The position numbers were made by a program, and so were the translations under genes. The notes beneath the pieces were generated by a model that saw only the letters and a program-made list of their open reading frames with translations, made no database searches and was not told where the DNA came from. 39,527 nt of DNA, taken from positions 1 through 39,527 of IMG/VR virus record IMGVR_UViG_3300049048_000049, one strand, 5' to 3'. This document shows positions 23,672 through 30,904 of this stretch, piece after piece. Every line of letters starts with the position of its first letter. Position 1 is the stretch's first letter. This DNA comes from a virus.

Positions 23672-24187
23672 TCAAACGCGCGCGCGTGCGCGAGGCTCGG
23701 CCGGTTTTGCGGTCAGCATCGCCCCGAACGGGTTCGAGAAGTCCTTGCGGAACTCGCCGCGCCGCAGCATGTGCGCGTAGCTCTCGCTGATTCCCAGTTC
23801 TTCCGCCTTCTCGGCGACGTTGCCGACATGCGCACGTAGCTGCGCCACACCCTCGTCGGGCAGCTTGCTGTTCTTGCGGCGGCCGTGGGACACCTTGGCG
23901 GCAAAGGCCGGGGTGCTCCACCAGCCCGCCTCGGCGATCCGCTTGTTGCGCTGGCTGACGGTGATGGCCTGGAGGTGCAGCACGCACTTGGGGTTGCGGC
24001 AGCTGCAGGAGACCATCTTGCCGGCCGGAACCGGTCCGTGCTTGTCCTCCCACATGACGCGGCGGACCAGCAGCTTCTTGTTCTTCTCGCTGATGTACAT
24101 GGCGCCGCAGGCGTTCAGGGCTCCAGTCCACTCCAGGCATTGCCCAACCTCCACGCAGCGCGCGAGGATTCGTTCGATCACGTTCAT
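23672..24187 (-). CDS. Degenerate HNH-like protein with C-terminal HTH
   Basis: A 171-residue protein. The N-terminal part follows the layout of phage HNH homing-type proteins (CLEWTGALNACGAMYI, RRVMWEDKHGPVPAGKMV, SCSCRNPKCVLHLQAIT), but the usual catalytic His positions read Arg and Ser, so cleavage is doubtful. The C-terminal part (VAEKAEELGISESYAHMLRRGEF, about 124-146) is a good HTH. It occupies the place of lambda Q, after the nin-like genes and before the late genes. A DNA-binding late regulator derived from an HNH protein is possible; a residual nicking enzyme is the alternative. Confidence 0.6.
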   Translation of the reverse strand: MNVIERILARCVEVGQCLEWTGALNACGAMYISEKNKKLLVRRVMWEDKHGPVPAGKMVSCSCRNPKCVLHLQAITVSQRNKRIAEAGWWSTPAFAAKVSHGRRKNSKLPDEGVAQLRAHVGNVAEKAEELGISESYAHMLRRGEFRKDFSNPFGAMLTAKPAEPRARARV

Positions 24188-24624
24188 TCTTCCCACCTCG
24201 GCAAAGTCTTCGGCCATTCCCCCGCCTCGATCACGCGCTTGCGGGTCTGCGCGGCCATGTACGCCTCCAGGTCCCGGCGCTCCTGCTTCGGGTAGATCCG
24301 CTCGGTGCCAACCTTGGCGTGGCAGCCGGGGCAGCCGGGCCAGCCCAGGCGGCAGTCGCTCTTGATCCCCGTGCCCTTTCCCTCGTCGGAGTGGCAGAAC
24401 TGGCTGGGCCCGGGGTGGCCGCAGTGAGCACAGGAGAGCTGGCGCACCAGGCGCATGTAGCCCTGGTGCTGCAGCGGCTCGTCCTTCGGTGCCGGCGCGG
24501 CGGTGGTGCCGGAGTAGCTGCCGCGGTGCAGGCTGGCCACCGGGCGGCAAAGGTTGCGCAGGTTCTCCTCGCGCTGGGCGATCCGGCGCTCGCGGTGTTC
24601 CTGGGTCTTGCGGGCGAAGGTCAT
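24184..24624 (-). CDS. HNH/zinc-type phage recombination protein (NinG-like place)
   Basis: A 146-residue basic protein with a metal-binding pattern CAHCGHPGPSQFCHSDEGKG (about 72-91) and CPGCHAKVG (about 104-112), the Cys/His layout of DUF968 and RecA-dependent nuclease (Ref-like) HNH proteins. It follows ninB as ninG does in lambda and may act on recombination intermediates. Stop/start overlaps exist at both ends. The precise family was not checked. Confidence 0.6.
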   Translation of the reverse strand: MTFARKTQEHRERRIAQREENLRNLCRPVASLHRGSYSGTTAAPAPKDEPLQHQGYMRLVRQLSCAHCGHPGPSQFCHSDEGKGTGIKSDCRLGWPGCPGCHAKVGTERIYPKQERRDLEAYMAAQTRKRVIEAGEWPKTLPRWEE

Positions 24625-25073
24625 ACCTGCCAGTCCTCCCAGCGCCGGCCGGCCGGGAACTGCACTCCGAATGTGGTGGCCGCATGCGCCATGACCTGTT
24701 CCAGGTACTTGGACATGGGCTTGACCTTGAGGTCGCGAGTGGAGCGCAGCTCGCGCGTGATGCTCGGGCGCTTCTTGCCGGGCAGCGTGACCTTGCGCAC
24801 CTGGTAACCCAGGAACATGCGCTTGTAGTACAGGTGCCAGCCCTCGGCGGTGGCGCCGATGCCCTCGACCAGCGCCTGCTCGGTGATGTGCTTGTAGACG
24901 AAGCCCCACAGGAAGGCGTTCTGCTGCAGGCTGCGCTCGTCCTCGGCCTCGCTGATGCGCACGGACAGTTTCTTGCCGGCGGCCCACTGCTCCCGGCAGA
25001 ACGGGCGGACGACGTGGGCGAAGCTGGCCCCGGCCTGGTCGGGATCGGACCAGATGGCGGTGATCTCGTTCAT
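24621..25073 (-). CDS. ninB: NinB-like recombination protein
   Basis: A 150-residue protein. The segments SEAEDERSLQQNAFLWGFVYKHITEQA (about 40-66) and the C-terminal MSKYLEQVMAHAATTFGVQFP match NinB, the lambda Orf recombination mediator that binds SSB and loads annealing proteins. Here its partners could be the ERF and SSB proteins of the rightward operon. It is coupled to neighbours by ATGA overlaps. Confidence 0.85.
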   Translation of the reverse strand: MNEITAIWSDPDQAGASFAHVVRPFCREQWAAGKKLSVRISEAEDERSLQQNAFLWGFVYKHITEQALVEGIGATAEGWHLYYKRMFLGYQVRKVTLPGKKRPSITRELRSTRDLKVKPMSKYLEQVMAHAATTFGVQFPAGRRWEDWQV

Positions 25074-25339
25074 GCGATCGAGACCTCCACTGCCCATTGC
25101 TTTCCCCGCCGCTGGTCGTACTTCCACGACACGCGCGGGTCACGGTCGTCCACGCCGATCCATGCGGCGATCTGGTCCCGGATGCCCTTGCAGCTGGCGG
25201 GAAGAGAGTCGTCATCAAGCCCCGAGCTCGGCGCCACGCGGGTGAAGCTCACCGTGCACGGCAGCGCCGGCCGCGGCTGGCGGGTCAGCACCCAGGCGGT
25301 CGACTCGCGCTCGGACTTCACGCGGCGGGCACGCTGCAT
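25070..25339 (-). CDS. RusA-like phage protein with an uncertain start
   Basis: An 89-residue protein from the first ATG (25339). LDDDSLPASCKGIRDQIAAWIGVDDRDP (about 41-68) resembles the D-D-N-L...D...DD pattern of RusA Holliday-junction resolvases, though the Asn is Ser. The frame stays open upstream and reads SFSIPIRTINPLNRREHH, the usual beginning of this family as I remember it, but no ATG, GTG or TTG is found between there and the upstream ribosome site. Either a rare start is used or the N-terminus has been lost. Confidence 0.6.
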   Translation of the reverse strand: MQRARRVKSERESTAWVLTRQPRPALPCTVSFTRVAPSSGLDDDSLPASCKGIRDQIAAWIGVDDRDPRVSWKYDQRRGKQWAVEVSIA

Positions 25340-25554
25340 GTGGTGCTCGCGCCGGTTGAGGGGGTTGATGGTGCGGATGGGGATGGAGAAGCTGCAGCTT
25401 TCGCCCGCAGGATCTCCTCCTTCAACTCCCGGCCGTACATCGGGTCCGCCAGCAGTTCGTCCCGCCGGTGCCGGGCATGCTCCGTCCATCCCGGACGGTC
25501 GACCATCTCCAGCAGGTAGGTCGCGGTCTCGCGTAGGTGGGTGGGCCAGTGCAT
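25318..25554 (-). CDS. Small phage protein of unknown function
   Basis: A 78-residue protein. The first 50 residues (HLRETATYLLEMVDRPGWTEHARHRRDELLADP) look like a compact helical phage protein. The last 25 are Pro/Ser/Thr-rich and overlap the RusA-like frame, so the functional part may be shorter. GGAGGAGG lies about 11 bases ahead of the ATG at 25554. Family not recognised. Confidence 0.55.
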   Translation of the reverse strand: MHWPTHLRETATYLLEMVDRPGWTEHARHRRDELLADPMYGRELKEEILRAKAAASPSPSAPSTPSTGASTTCSVPAA

Positions 25555-25557
25555 GGG

Positions 25558-26052
25558 TCATGCCTCCTCCCTGACAGTTCCGATTCGCACCGGGCCGTCG
25601 CCGGCCGGCTGATGGTTCCGGCTGATCCGGTGGCGCTCCACGATCGCCTGCACGAACAGGAAGGCCCGACCGTGCGTGCGCGTTTCCTCGTCGAAGTCCG
25701 TCCGGCAGTCGGAGCCGCTGATCCGGTAGACCGTCCAGCCCATGCGCTCCAGTTCGGAGTCGCGGGCGAAGTCCTTTCCCTTGTCGGTGTGATAGGCCGC
25801 GCCGTCGCACTCGATCGCCACCTTGACCTTGGGATTGCCGAAGTCCACGAAGTACCGGCCAACCGGGTATTGCGGGTACAGCACCGCGTCATGGGCTCGG
25901 ATGTCGTGCCACAGCCAACGCTCGATGGGCGTCAGGTGGATTCCCGCCTCTTCCCACAGATACGGGTCAATGCCCCACTCATTGACCGCTTCCGCCATGA
26001 TCTGAGGGGTTGCCCAGCGGTAGAACTTCAGGATGGTTTCCCAGCGGTTCAC
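25558..26052 (-). CDS. DUF559/Vsr-like endonuclease domain protein
   Basis: A 164-residue protein. VKVAIECDGAAYHTDKGKDFARDSELERMGWTVYRISGSD (85-125) is the signature core of DUF559/Vsr-related PD-(D/E)XK nucleases, with Glu and Asp of IECDG as probable metal ligands and the trailing D..R/L...GW.V.R pattern. TPIERWLWHDIRA (about 41-53) is the usual lead-in. The GTG start overlaps the dnaB stop. It may act in repair, recombination or host DNA attack; the target is unknown. Confidence 0.8.
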   Translation of the reverse strand: MNRWETILKFYRWATPQIMAEAVNEWGIDPYLWEEAGIHLTPIERWLWHDIRAHDAVLYPQYPVGRYFVDFGNPKVKVAIECDGAAYHTDKGKDFARDSELERMGWTVYRISGSDCRTDFDEETRTHGRAFLFVQAIVERHRISRNHQPAGDGPVRIGTVREEA

Positions 26053-27434
26053 AGGTTGCCCCCTCGCTGGCGCGGCTCGCTCGAGCGGCTGGGCGCTTGC
26101 CCGCTCCAGCCTGCAAACCGGGTCTGCTCACCCAGGTAGGCCAGGTTCAGCACGCCGCACCGCCCTTGACGGTTCTTGGCGACGGACAACTTGGCGTAGT
26201 TCTGCCACTCCGGGCCGAGCTCCGGGTTGTTCATGATCGGCCGCTTGATGAACAGGATCACGTCTGCGTCCTGCTCAATCTCGCCGGAGTCCCGAAGGTC
26301 GCGCATCTGCGGCATCTGGTCCGGGCGTTCCTCGGCCTGCCGGTTCAACTGCGCAAGACACAAGACGCTGATCTCGAGCTCTTTGGCGAGCGTTTTGAGG
26401 CCCCGGCTGATTTCCCCGAGTTGGGCGTTACGGTTCGCCTTGGGATCGAGTCCGGTCATCAGGCCGATGTAATCGACCACCAGCACCTCGAGCCCGCCCT
26501 TGCGCTTGGCGCTCCGGGCCTTGGTGCGAACCTGATTGATGTTCAGCCCCCCCTGATCCGAAACGGAGAGCTGGAGGTGCTTGGCCTTCTCAACGCCGTC
26601 CATCACCCGATCCCAGCGCAAACCTTCGCCGTGGCGCGGGCGCTTGACCTCGGACATGGAGACGTTGCCCAGCATGGCGGTTAGGCGGTCCCGCACTTCG
26701 GACTGGCTCATTTCCATGGACAGGAAGGCCACCGGGCGCTGTGCGGCCATGTTGACGCCGATGGTCAAGCCGAGGGCCGTCTTGCCCATGCTGGGGCGAG
26801 CTCCCACGATGACGAGCTCACCGGGGCGCAGTCCGCCCTCGAGGTATTCGTCCAAGTCGTCCAGCCCGGTCGGCCAGGCGTGAACCTCGCCACGGTGCCG
26901 GCGCTCGAGCAACGCGGAGTGCTCGATCATTCCCTCGTAGGCTCCGACCCAATCGTCCCGGCCAGCGCTGGAGACGGTCAGCGCCAGGATCTTCTGCTGC
27001 GCCGCGTCTACGGCTTCGGCGGCGGTGCCGGTCGGGTTGAAGCCCGAGCTCGCAATCTCGTCCGATGCGGCGATCAGGCGGCGCAGCAAAGCTCGGTCCC
27101 GGACGGTCTCGGCGTAGCGGCGGATGTTGGCCGCGCTCGGGATGTACTGCGTGAGCTCGTTCAGGTACTTCAACCCGCCCGCTTCGCCCGCCTTGCCGGT
27201 TTGCTCGAGCTCGCTGTAGGTCGTGATCGTGTCGGCAGGCTTGCCAGCCCGCAGGAGCTCGGACACTGCACCGAAGATCAGCCGGTGTTCATGGCGGTAG
27301 AAGTCGTCAGCGTTCAGGAGCTCGCCTACGTGGTCCCATGCCGCGTTGTTCAGGAGCAAAGAGCCCAGGACGCTCGCCTCGGCTTCGATGGCCTGCGGTG
27401 GCACGCGCAGTTGGCTAATTTCGCGTTCGCTCAT
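26049..27434 (-). CDS. dnaB: Replicative DNA helicase, DnaB family
   Basis: A 461-residue hexameric helicase with both domains: N-terminal DnaB domain (PPQAIEAEASVLGSLLLNN, 12-30) and RecA-like C-terminal domain with Walker A GARPSMGKTA (211-220), LSMEMSQSEVRDRL near 240, the Walker B region VLVVDYIGLMTG and the Q/R motif LCLAQLNRQAEERPDQMPQMRDLRDSGEIEQDADV. The phage brings its own helicase, recruited by the DUF1376 protein, and would rely on host polymerase III. It is linked by ATGA to the upstream gene. Confidence 0.96.
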   Translation of the reverse strand: MSEREISQLRVPPQAIEAEASVLGSLLLNNAAWDHVGELLNADDFYRHEHRLIFGAVSELLRAGKPADTITTYSELEQTGKAGEAGGLKYLNELTQYIPSAANIRRYAETVRDRALLRRLIAASDEIASSGFNPTGTAAEAVDAAQQKILALTVSSAGRDDWVGAYEGMIEHSALLERRHRGEVHAWPTGLDDLDEYLEGGLRPGELVIVGARPSMGKTALGLTIGVNMAAQRPVAFLSMEMSQSEVRDRLTAMLGNVSMSEVKRPRHGEGLRWDRVMDGVEKAKHLQLSVSDQGGLNINQVRTKARSAKRKGGLEVLVVDYIGLMTGLDPKANRNAQLGEISRGLKTLAKELEISVLCLAQLNRQAEERPDQMPQMRDLRDSGEIEQDADVILFIKRPIMNNPELGPEWQNYAKLSVAKNRQGRCGVLNLAYLGEQTRFAGWSGQAPSRSSEPRQRGGNL

Positions 27435-28246
27435 GCTGCCGCCTTGTTCTCGTAATTGCCCTGCACGACCTTGGCGAAGTTGTCAGCCTTCATCAGCCAG
27501 CCCAGGTCGCAGGCCCATTGCGAGCTCTTGCCGGTCAGGAAGTCCGACCCGCCAACGTAGGCAAAGAACCTCGAGAACCAATCCAGCGCCTCGGCCTCGT
27601 TGGTTGCGTAGCGTTCCCCGTTCCGACGCTTGGCGGTCAACACCCACTTCCAGCGGGCTCGCATCGCGTCGGCGTTCTTGCCGGTCCAGAGCTCCGGCTT
27701 GGGTTGGGGGAGAGTCGGCAGGAACTTGCCGAACAGGTCGATCAGCTCGAGATGCGGGCAGGCGGGCAAAGCCGACTTGTCGGCTGGTATCTGTGAATAC
27801 TGGCTAGTGGTTATTGGCTTATGGCTAGGGTTTCGTGATGCTTCATCGGCAGAAACCGTTTCGCTTTCCGAACTAACCAAACGCAAACCGCTTGGGTTAG
27901 GCGGGATAACCGAATCGGTTATTTCCTTGGGTCGGCCACCCAACTTGCCGATTTCCTTGTTGGTGGCTGACTTCTCCTGCTTGATGGCAATTTCTTCGTC
28001 GCAGCGGGGTTGATGGAAGCCATCGGGTTCGCTGGTGAAGAACTCGCCAAGGATCGTGTCAACGGTCGAACGCTCTTCGTCCGACCGGGCGCCCACAAGG
28101 CGGTACACGGCCCGTTGATCCAGGGGAAGGGGTTTCTCGGTCGTGTAGTACACGTCCAGCAGCAGGCAGTACACGCCGTGCTCGAGCAGAGACAGGTGGC
28201 GCGTGGCTGCGGCGTAGTCGCCGATGTGCCGCTTGTAGTAGTTCAC
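27431..28246 (-). CDS. Replication initiator-like protein (DUF1376/YdaU)
   Basis: A 271-residue protein. Residues 1-110 (YYKRHIGDYAAATRHLSLLEHGVYCLLLDVYY, RVVGARS-like segments) are the DUF1376 winged-helix domain seen in prophage replication proteins. The C-terminal part is charged with a helical tail. In lambda-like phages this gene takes the place of O: it binds the origin and loads the helicase encoded next. The start is GTG at 28246, overlapping the upstream stop. The origin may lie within the gene; no iteron set was found by eye. Confidence 0.85.
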   Translation of the reverse strand: MNYYKRHIGDYAAATRHLSLLEHGVYCLLLDVYYTTEKPLPLDQRAVYRLVGARSDEERSTVDTILGEFFTSEPDGFHQPRCDEEIAIKQEKSATNKEIGKLGGRPKEITDSVIPPNPSGLRLVSSESETVSADEASRNPSHKPITTSQYSQIPADKSALPACPHLELIDLFGKFLPTLPQPKPELWTGKNADAMRARWKWVLTAKRRNGERYATNEAEALDWFSRFFAYVGGSDFLTGKSSQWACDLGWLMKADNFAKVVQGNYENKAAA

Positions 28247-28515
28247 TTGGCAAGACCTCGCTTGAGCTCAAGCTGCCGGACGTACTCAGGGCTGCGAGCC
28301 TTGATCGCCTCGGCCTGCAGCCGCTCATAGCGCATCGCTTCGCCACGGTCTGCCAGGCAGGAGGTCTGCTCATAGCGGGCGTAGGCAGCGGTCAGGTTCT
28401 CGCCCAACTGCTTGATGTGCCGCTCAAGCTCTTCGCAGGAATCCGCCGACACGCGCTGGAGGTCGAGGACGACATAGTCGCCGCCGAGTACAGGCAGAGT
28501 GGTAACTTGGGCCAT
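28243..28515 (-). CDS. Small early protein, function unknown
   Basis: A 90-residue helical protein (SADSCEELERHIKQLGENLTAAYARYEQTSCLADRGEAMRYERLQ) with no motif I can name. Overlaps with both neighbours show it belongs to the early leftward operon. Confidence 0.65.
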   Translation of the reverse strand: MAQVTTLPVLGGDYVVLDLQRVSADSCEELERHIKQLGENLTAAYARYEQTSCLADRGEAMRYERLQAEAIKARSPEYVRQLELKRGLAK

Positions 28516-28730
28516 TAGCATCCGCAGCCTTTTGAAGCCAACGAAAAGGCGTCCATGCAGCCGGGACGGATCGCGCTGTTGGCCCACAATGCCTTCAGGC
28601 TGAGCGTGCCGTCCGTGGTGGCGTTGGTGACGCGGGTGGGATGGGCGAAGCTCTGACGCTCGGGGGTGTAGTGCTTGCCTTCACCAGAGGGGGACAGCGG
28701 TCCCATCGGCCATTGGGTGTTGCGGCTCAT
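28515..28730 (-). CDS. Small early protein, function unknown
   Basis: A 71-residue protein with few hydrophobic residues and a Cys-rich end (GCGC). SLKALWANSAIRPGCMDAF is the only compact part. It overlaps the CII-position gene by four bases. Family not recognised. Confidence 0.6.
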   Translation of the reverse strand: MSRNTQWPMGPLSPSGEGKHYTPERQSFAHPTRVTNATTDGTLSLKALWANSAIRPGCMDAFSLASKGCGC

Positions 28731-29140
28731 ACCGACACCTTCCCGGCCAGCGCTTCCATCAGCACGCGCACCTTCATTTCCGCCTCGCTGGCCCGCTTCT
28801 CGGCCAGTTCGGCGCGGCGCTCGGCCTCGGTCTTGACCATGACCAGCGTGCAACCCACTTGGTAGGCCAGCCACTCGGGATAGATCGTGTTGCCCACCAC
28901 CTCGCAGAACTTGGCTTGCAAGTCAGCTTGCAGCGTGGCCTTGCCCTTCTTGATGTTGGAGAAGTACCCGGCGTCAATCTCCAGCGCGAGGTAAATTTCT
29001 TTGTCCTCCAAGCCCGACACGTTGCAAGCCAGCGTGAAGGCTGCGCCGCCGTTCTTCTGCGCCCGGACGACCTCAATGGAAACCTCGCTACGCTGGGGGG
29101 CGCGGCTCAGTGCAAGTTCAGGCTGTTCGTGGAGGGTCAC
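28727..29140 (-). CDS. CII-position phage regulator
   Basis: A 137-residue protein of a family I recall next to cro in many proteobacterial prophages: EVVRAQKNGGAAFTLACNVSGLEDKEIYLALEIDAGYFSNIKKGKATL (24-70) contains an HTH-like stretch, EWLAYQVGCTLVMVKTEAERR follows, and a C-terminal coiled coil ends the protein (AELAEKRASEAEMKVRVL). By place and layout it could be the CII-type activator or a replication regulator. GTG start at 29140 with AGGAG upstream. The 192-base leader before it (29141-29332) has no gene I would support and may hold a nut/terminator region, but no clear hairpin was found. Confidence 0.65.
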   Translation of the reverse strand: MTLHEQPELALSRAPQRSEVSIEVVRAQKNGGAAFTLACNVSGLEDKEIYLALEIDAGYFSNIKKGKATLQADLQAKFCEVVGNTIYPEWLAYQVGCTLVMVKTEAERRAELAEKRASEAEMKVRVLMEALAGKVSV

Positions 29141-29332
29141 AAGCGGCTCCTAAGTCTTTGAAGCGGGTTGAGTACCCTGCTCAGGCAAATAAAAAGCAGA
29201 CTGCGGCCCATGAACTGCAGAGCTAGAGTCACCGAAGAAAGAACGCCCGACCCGCAGGCCGAGCAAAGTGCGTTGATGCGCACAGGAGGTTGGGTTTCCG
29301 CTCATCAGGCGGCGAGAGAAGGACTGGGGCAC

Positions 29333-29575
29333 TTAGGCGGCCCTCTGTGCCTTGCGCCGGTCCAGCTCGGGCCAGATCAAGTGCCAGTCACCAGGACGCA
29401 ACTCCATGCGCGTGACCTGGCCGCTGGTGTGCTTCTCGATGGCAACGCAGGTTGCAGGAGATGGGCCGTTGGGGAAGCTGGCGATCTGCGACAGATAGGA
29501 CGGCGAGATTTCCAGCTTTTCAGCGAGCGCCTTCCCGTTGCCACGCTCGGCCTTGATGTACTCGCTAAGGTTCAT
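29333..29575 (-). CDS. cro: Cro-like repressor (YdaS-type HTH)
   Basis: An 80-residue protein whose N-terminus, LSEYIKAERGNGKALAEKLEISPSYLSQIA (3-32), is a YdaS/Cro-type helix-turn-helix. It is divergent from cI across a 74-base operator region and is the first gene of the leftward transcript, the role of Cro in lambda. The ATG at 29575 lies only nine bases past the -10 of its promoter and no ribosome site precedes it, so the mRNA is probably leaderless. An upstream in-frame GTG (29596) lies inside the promoter and is rejected. Confidence 0.88.
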   Translation of the reverse strand: MNLSEYIKAERGNGKALAEKLEISPSYLSQIASFPNGPSPATCVAIEKHTSGQVTRMELRPGDWHLIWPELDRRKAQRAA

Positions 29576-29583
29576 AGGCCATG

Positions 29584-29612
29584 ACTTTAGCCGCACCTAA
29601 AGACAAGCGCAA
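29584..29612 (-). promoter_or_regulatory. Right promoter (PR), driving cro leftward
   Basis: On the minus strand: -35 TTGCGC (29607-29612), 17-base spacer, -10 TAAAGT (29584-29589). Operator site 1 covers the -10 and operator site 2 overlaps the -35, so repressor binding would block it. The same hexamers and spacer recur at the left promoter. Confidence 0.75.
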
Positions 29613-29649
29613 GGCCTGCCTAAAGTCCCTTGTTTACAGTCGGCTAAAC
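29585..29649. promoter_or_regulatory. Right operator region, three 18-bp sites
   Basis: Site 1 (29585-29602) is CTTTAGCCGCACCTAAAG. Site 2 (29608-29625) keeps one good half, GCCTAAAG. Site 3 (29632-29649) is GTTTACAGTCGGCTAAAC and touches the cI start codon. Centres are 23 and 24 bases apart, the spacing of lambda OR. By analogy CI bound at sites 1 and 2 would shut off cro and could help its own transcription, while site 3 would shut off cI. Confidence 0.8.
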
Positions 29650-30282
29650 ATGGACTCCACACGCCGGGCAAGGCTTGCCAAGCTGATAGAACGCCAGTAC
29701 GCGGGATCGCGTGCGGACTTTTCGCGCGCCTCGGGCCTGACTGGAGGCAGAATTACTCAGTTACTCGACCCGTCTGAACCTTTTGGTGAGCGGGCGGCTC
29801 GTAGTCTTGAGTCTCGGCTCGGGCTACCGTCGCGCTACTTTGACGTAGATCAACTCAACAATACGGAACCGGCGCCAGACTTGGGCCAACAAGGAGTTCC
29901 GTTGATCTCATGGATACGTGCGGGTGATTGGGGCGAAGCATCCGACCCGTTTCAGCCTGGCGAGGCCGAGAGCTGGGTTCCCTCGGCTCGCGCACACAGC
30001 GCCCGCGCGTATGCCCTGCGCGTGCGTGGCGACAGCATGACCGCGCAGTTCGGCAAGAGCTACCCGGAGGGTTGCATCATCATCGTGGAGCCGGAGCGGT
30101 GCATGCCGGTCAATGGCGAGCGGGTGATTGCCAAACTGGACGGCTCCAACGAGGTGACATTCAAGGTCTACAAGGAAGAGGACGGCAGGCGCTGGCTTCA
30201 ACCATTGAACACGGCCCACGAACCGATCCGCCAGCCCTTCCGGGTGCTGGGCACGGTAATTGGCAAGTGGGAAGATGACTAG
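29650..30282 (+). CDS. cI: CI-like prophage repressor with S24 autoprotease domain
   Basis: A 210-residue repressor. Residues 5-60 form the DNA-binding part (LAKLIERQYAGSRADFSRASGLTGGRITQLL). The C-terminal part is a LexA/S24 peptidase: likely cleavage site Ala91-Gly92 in SWIRAGDW, nucleophile Ser129 in RGDSM and Lys162 in VIAKLDG. RecA-stimulated self-cleavage and SOS induction follow from the family. The ATG at 29650 has no ribosome site; TACAGT (29635-29640) is a possible -10 that would give an almost leaderless mRNA, as for lambda cI. Confidence 0.93.
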   Translation: MDSTRRARLAKLIERQYAGSRADFSRASGLTGGRITQLLDPSEPFGERAARSLESRLGLPSRYFDVDQLNNTEPAPDLGQQGVPLISWIRAGDWGEASDPFQPGEAESWVPSARAHSARAYALRVRGDSMTAQFGKSYPEGCIIIVEPERCMPVNGERVIAKLDGSNEVTFKVYKEEDGRRWLQPLNTAHEPIRQPFRVLGTVIGKWEDD

Positions 30283-30284
30283 TC

Positions 30285-30620
30285 GTGAAGTATCTCTTGG
30301 CTGCTCTCCTGGCATGTACGCTATCCAGTCAAGCTCAGACGCGCTCTGACGGCTTGGTGGCGATGAATTGGGTAGGGACACATAGCTGCGGCGTCTACCT
30401 ACAGGGGCGCAATGGGCCGCAGCGAGAGACCTACTCAATGATCTATCAGCAGTGGGGCGCCGGCTACCTAGCCGGCAGTAGCATTCATGGGCGCCACCGA
30501 GCTAGGGCAGATCTGGAGACTTACACCGCATGGCTGGACAAATGGTGCGCCGACGATCCATCTTCTGGCGTACTGGCTGGCATAGATGCGCTGCTCAAGC
30601 GGCTGTCTTCGTCGCGCTAG
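30285..30620 (+). CDS. Secreted small protein in the cI operon (possible conversion gene)
   Basis: A 111-residue protein with a clear Sec signal peptide (KYLLAALLACTLSSQAQ, cut after about residue 17) and a mature part with Cys residues near 35 and 87, giving one possible disulfide. GYLAGSS and WLDKWCADDPSSGVLAGIDALLKRL recall the layout of small periplasmic Rap1a/Tai-type proteins, but that is a weak likeness. The GTG start is two bases after the cI stop, so it should be made in the lysogen. A lysogenic-conversion or exclusion role is inference. Confidence 0.7.
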   Translation: MKYLLAALLACTLSSQAQTRSDGLVAMNWVGTHSCGVYLQGRNGPQRETYSMIYQQWGAGYLAGSSIHGRHRARADLETYTAWLDKWCADDPSSGVLAGIDALLKRLSSSR

Positions 30621-30883
30621 CAGCTACTACCTTACCGACTTGGCCCCGTTCACCAGCCGAGGTACGACACTTCCGATCGGACAATCCATGCCCTGCCACA
30701 GGAAAGCGCAGAGGGCCCTGCCCAGGCTTTGAGGTTGACCACGTAGTACCACTATGCTTTGGCGGTCTGGACGCGGCCAGCAACATGCAATGGATCACCG
30801 TCGAAGACCACCGATGGAAGACGCGGTGGGACGTGCGCGAGTGCCGTAAGCTCAAGAAGAACGCCAGCCGCCCGGCTCAGTGA
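30542..30883 (+). CDS. Probable exported HNH nuclease
   Basis: A 113-residue protein. RRRSIFWRTGWHRCAAQAAVFVALAATTLP looks like a basic plus hydrophobic export or anchor segment (about 3-33). The mature part SPAEVRHFRSDNPCPATGKRRGPCPGFEVDHVVPLCFGGLDAASNMQWITVEDHRWK has the HNH core VDH...N...H and four Cys for metal or disulfide; the same family in other bacteria carries signal peptides. It overlaps the preceding gene by 79 bases. ATG 30530 is an alternative start. A periplasmic nuclease made from a prophage could cut incoming phage DNA. Confidence 0.72.
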   Translation: MVRRRSIFWRTGWHRCAAQAAVFVALAATTLPTWPRSPAEVRHFRSDNPCPATGKRRGPCPGFEVDHVVPLCFGGLDAASNMQWITVEDHRWKTRWDVRECRKLKKNASRPAQ

Positions 30884-30904
30884 AGGGCCATCCCTCATCG
30901 TACT

